From Pseudomonadota bacterium (GTDB lineage: Bacteria; Pseudomonadota; Gammaproteobacteria; SZUA-229): a stretch of 8,108 nt of DNA. Of this stretch, positions 7,705-8,108 are shown in pieces; the first letter of the stretch is position 1; each line of letters starts with the position of its first letter. The notes beneath the pieces were generated by a model. That model was not told the origin of the DNA. It did no database searches and saw only the letters and a program-made list of their open reading frames with translations. Made by a program: the position numbers and the translations under genes. The DNA is taken from NCBI GenBank assembly GCA_030673345.1, contig DAOVJH010000049.1:1-8108 (forward strand). Direction: 5' to 3'.

Positions 7705-7743
7705 TCTGTAGGAGCGGACTTATCTGCTAATAGCGGGTTCCGC
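7705..7743 (+). repeat. REP-like palindromic repeat
   Basis: GTAGGAGCGGACTTATCTGC (7708-7727) has the GTAGGAGCGG head typical of gammaproteobacterial REP elements. It can form GCGGA/TCTGC (7714-7718 with 7723-7727, one G-T pair) around a CTTA loop. It is followed by AATAGCGG, as in Pseudomonas-type REPs, and then by a second hairpin, GCGG-GTT-CCGC (7733-7743). Degeneracy in the first stem suggests an old copy. The family assignment is from memory. Confidence 0.55.
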
Positions 7744-7753
7744 GATCTTTTTT
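7730..7753 (+). terminator. Possible terminator of the aspS-nadA-hydrolase unit
   Basis: GCGG/CCGC (7733-7736 with 7740-7743, loop GTT) can extend by two pairs beyond one mismatch. Six T residues (7748-7753) follow. The stem is short and the T-tract begins 4 nt after the GC stem, so it is weak by itself. It is the only terminator-like site after the hydrolase stop. Confidence 0.4.
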
Positions 7754-7779
7754 CAGGTTTAGCTGGAGTAGATTGAGTT

Positions 7780-7794
7780 AGGGTCAGGGTCAGG
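7780..7794 (+). repeat. Short tandem hexamer repeat
   Basis: AGGGTC is repeated twice and followed by AGG, giving two and a half units. It lies between the REP-like hairpins and the larger structured element. Confidence 0.7.
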
Positions 7795-7827
7795 TTGTGT
7801 AATATTTACCTGGTTATTTTATTTAGG

Positions 7828-8108
7828 CATTGTGGGTCTCGCCCCACTGGCGAGGCACTTTTTTTCAGCAGCCAAAAAAAGTACCCAAAAAAGGCCGTCG
7901 CTACGCCTCGCGCCCCGTTAAAAAGCACGGGGTTCCCATTGATGTGTTGCCGGCACCATGCTGTGAAAAAACTCGCCCACGTTAAAAAGCACGTACGCTC
8001 AGACAGTTTTCACAGAAAGCTCATGATACCGACAACACCTCAATGGCTTGGCTAATGCGAATAAAGGTCAAAAACAAAAAAACAAAAGCCAAACAGCGGC
8101 AATGAAAA
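7828..8108. repeat. Structured, gene-free intergenic element with nested inverted repeats, running off the right edge
   Basis: From about 7828 the sequence is packed with inverted repeats and has no credible gene. In order they are: GTGGG/CCCAC (7832-7836 with 7843-7847); CTCGCC/GGCGAG (7838-7843 with 7849-7854), which competes with it; a perfect 9-bp stem ACTTTTTTT/AAAAAAAGT (7857-7865 with 7874-7882); GCGAGGC/GCCTCGC (7850-7856 with 7905-7911) enclosing that stem; CCCCGT/ACGGGG (7913-7918 with 7927-7932); a long palindrome at 7936-8046; and an A-rich tail on the plus strand. The head-to-tail plan (GC-rich hairpin, T/A hairpin, GC block, T-rich end on the minus strand) recalls dispersed intergenic repeats seen widely in beta- and gammaproteobacteria. 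That comparison is from memory, and I cannot name the family or confirm copy number. The left border is approximate and the right border is not in the window. Confidence 0.6.
7936..8046 (-). repeat. Long imperfect inverted repeat within the element
   Basis: The left arm 7936-7969 pairs with the right arm 8007-8046. CCATTGA (7936-7942) pairs with TCAATGG (8040-8046). One mismatch follows (7943/8039). The 17-nt segments 7944-7960 and 8022-8038 pair at 14 positions plus three that become G-U pairs only in minus-strand RNA. After a 6-nt bulge (8016-8021), CTGTGAAAA (7961-7969) pairs with TTTTCACAG (8007-8015). The loop holds a smaller ACGT/ACGT hairpin (7979-7994). Confidence 0.85.

Noticed and set aside
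7916..7993. Integron attC-like core sites, because of GTTAAAA near inverted repeats.
   Set aside because: The core does not fit GTTRRRY with its matching partner core, and there is no integrase or cassette gene in the window.
7912..7994. A CRISPR array, suggested by the 14-nt direct repeat.
   Set aside because: There are only two copies, each inside its own hairpin; the repeat is too short and there are no cas genes.
7795..8055. An 86-codon open frame on the plus strand.
   Set aside because: It coincides with the hairpin-rich repeat, lacks a ribosome site, starts in the AT-rich spacer and has a composition dictated by the palindromes. It is most likely a chance frame through the element.

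Overview
The window reads as chromosomal DNA from a gammaproteobacterium of moderate GC content. I infer this from a Pseudomonas-like aspartyl-tRNA synthetase, an FmdB-type zinc ribbon gene directly upstream of aspS, a YbbO-like short-chain reductase, a gamma-style lipoprotein signal peptide, and a REP-like palindrome. I cannot name a genus. Most genes are ordinary core or housekeeping functions. The least explained DNA is the last ~430 bases.

Left part (1-1192, minus strand): the N-terminal end of a membrane-anchored, sensor-like protein runs off the left edge (start at 184). Upstream of it on the same strand is a complete SDR oxidoreductase of the YbbO/retinol-dehydrogenase-like type (329-1192). 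A 247-bp AT-rich divergent spacer follows.

Middle (1440-3559, plus strand): a 690-residue outer-membrane lipoprotein of unknown function. It has a lipobox, an N-terminal beta-sandwich-like segment, a helical segment, and what I read as three diverged tandem beta-rich modules, the first carrying a calcium-loop motif. A strong, nearly symmetric intrinsic terminator closes it.

Right part (3595-7675, plus strand): a recognisable promoter with a perfect 12-bp palindrome just upstream drives a small FmdB-family zinc ribbon gene. Next come aspS (with its own possible promoter), nadA only 4 bp after the aspS stop, and an alpha/beta hydrolase 17 bp after nadA. aspS, nadA and the hydrolase look co-transcribed. 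AspRS consumes aspartate directly; NadA consumes iminoaspartate, which is made from aspartate. The AspRS carries residues associated with the non-discriminating type, so this organism may make Asn-tRNA(Asn) by transamidation.

Tail (7676-8108): no credible gene. It holds a REP-like hairpin pair with a T-tract, a short tandem hexamer repeat, and a dense cluster of inverted repeats from about 7828 to the window end. The cluster includes a roughly 110-bp imperfect palindrome (7936-8046), two hairpins sharing an identical 8-nt loop, and mutually exclusive stems. It looks like a dispersed structured intergenic repeat or non-autonomous element continuing past the right edge, and is the best candidate here for something undescribed.
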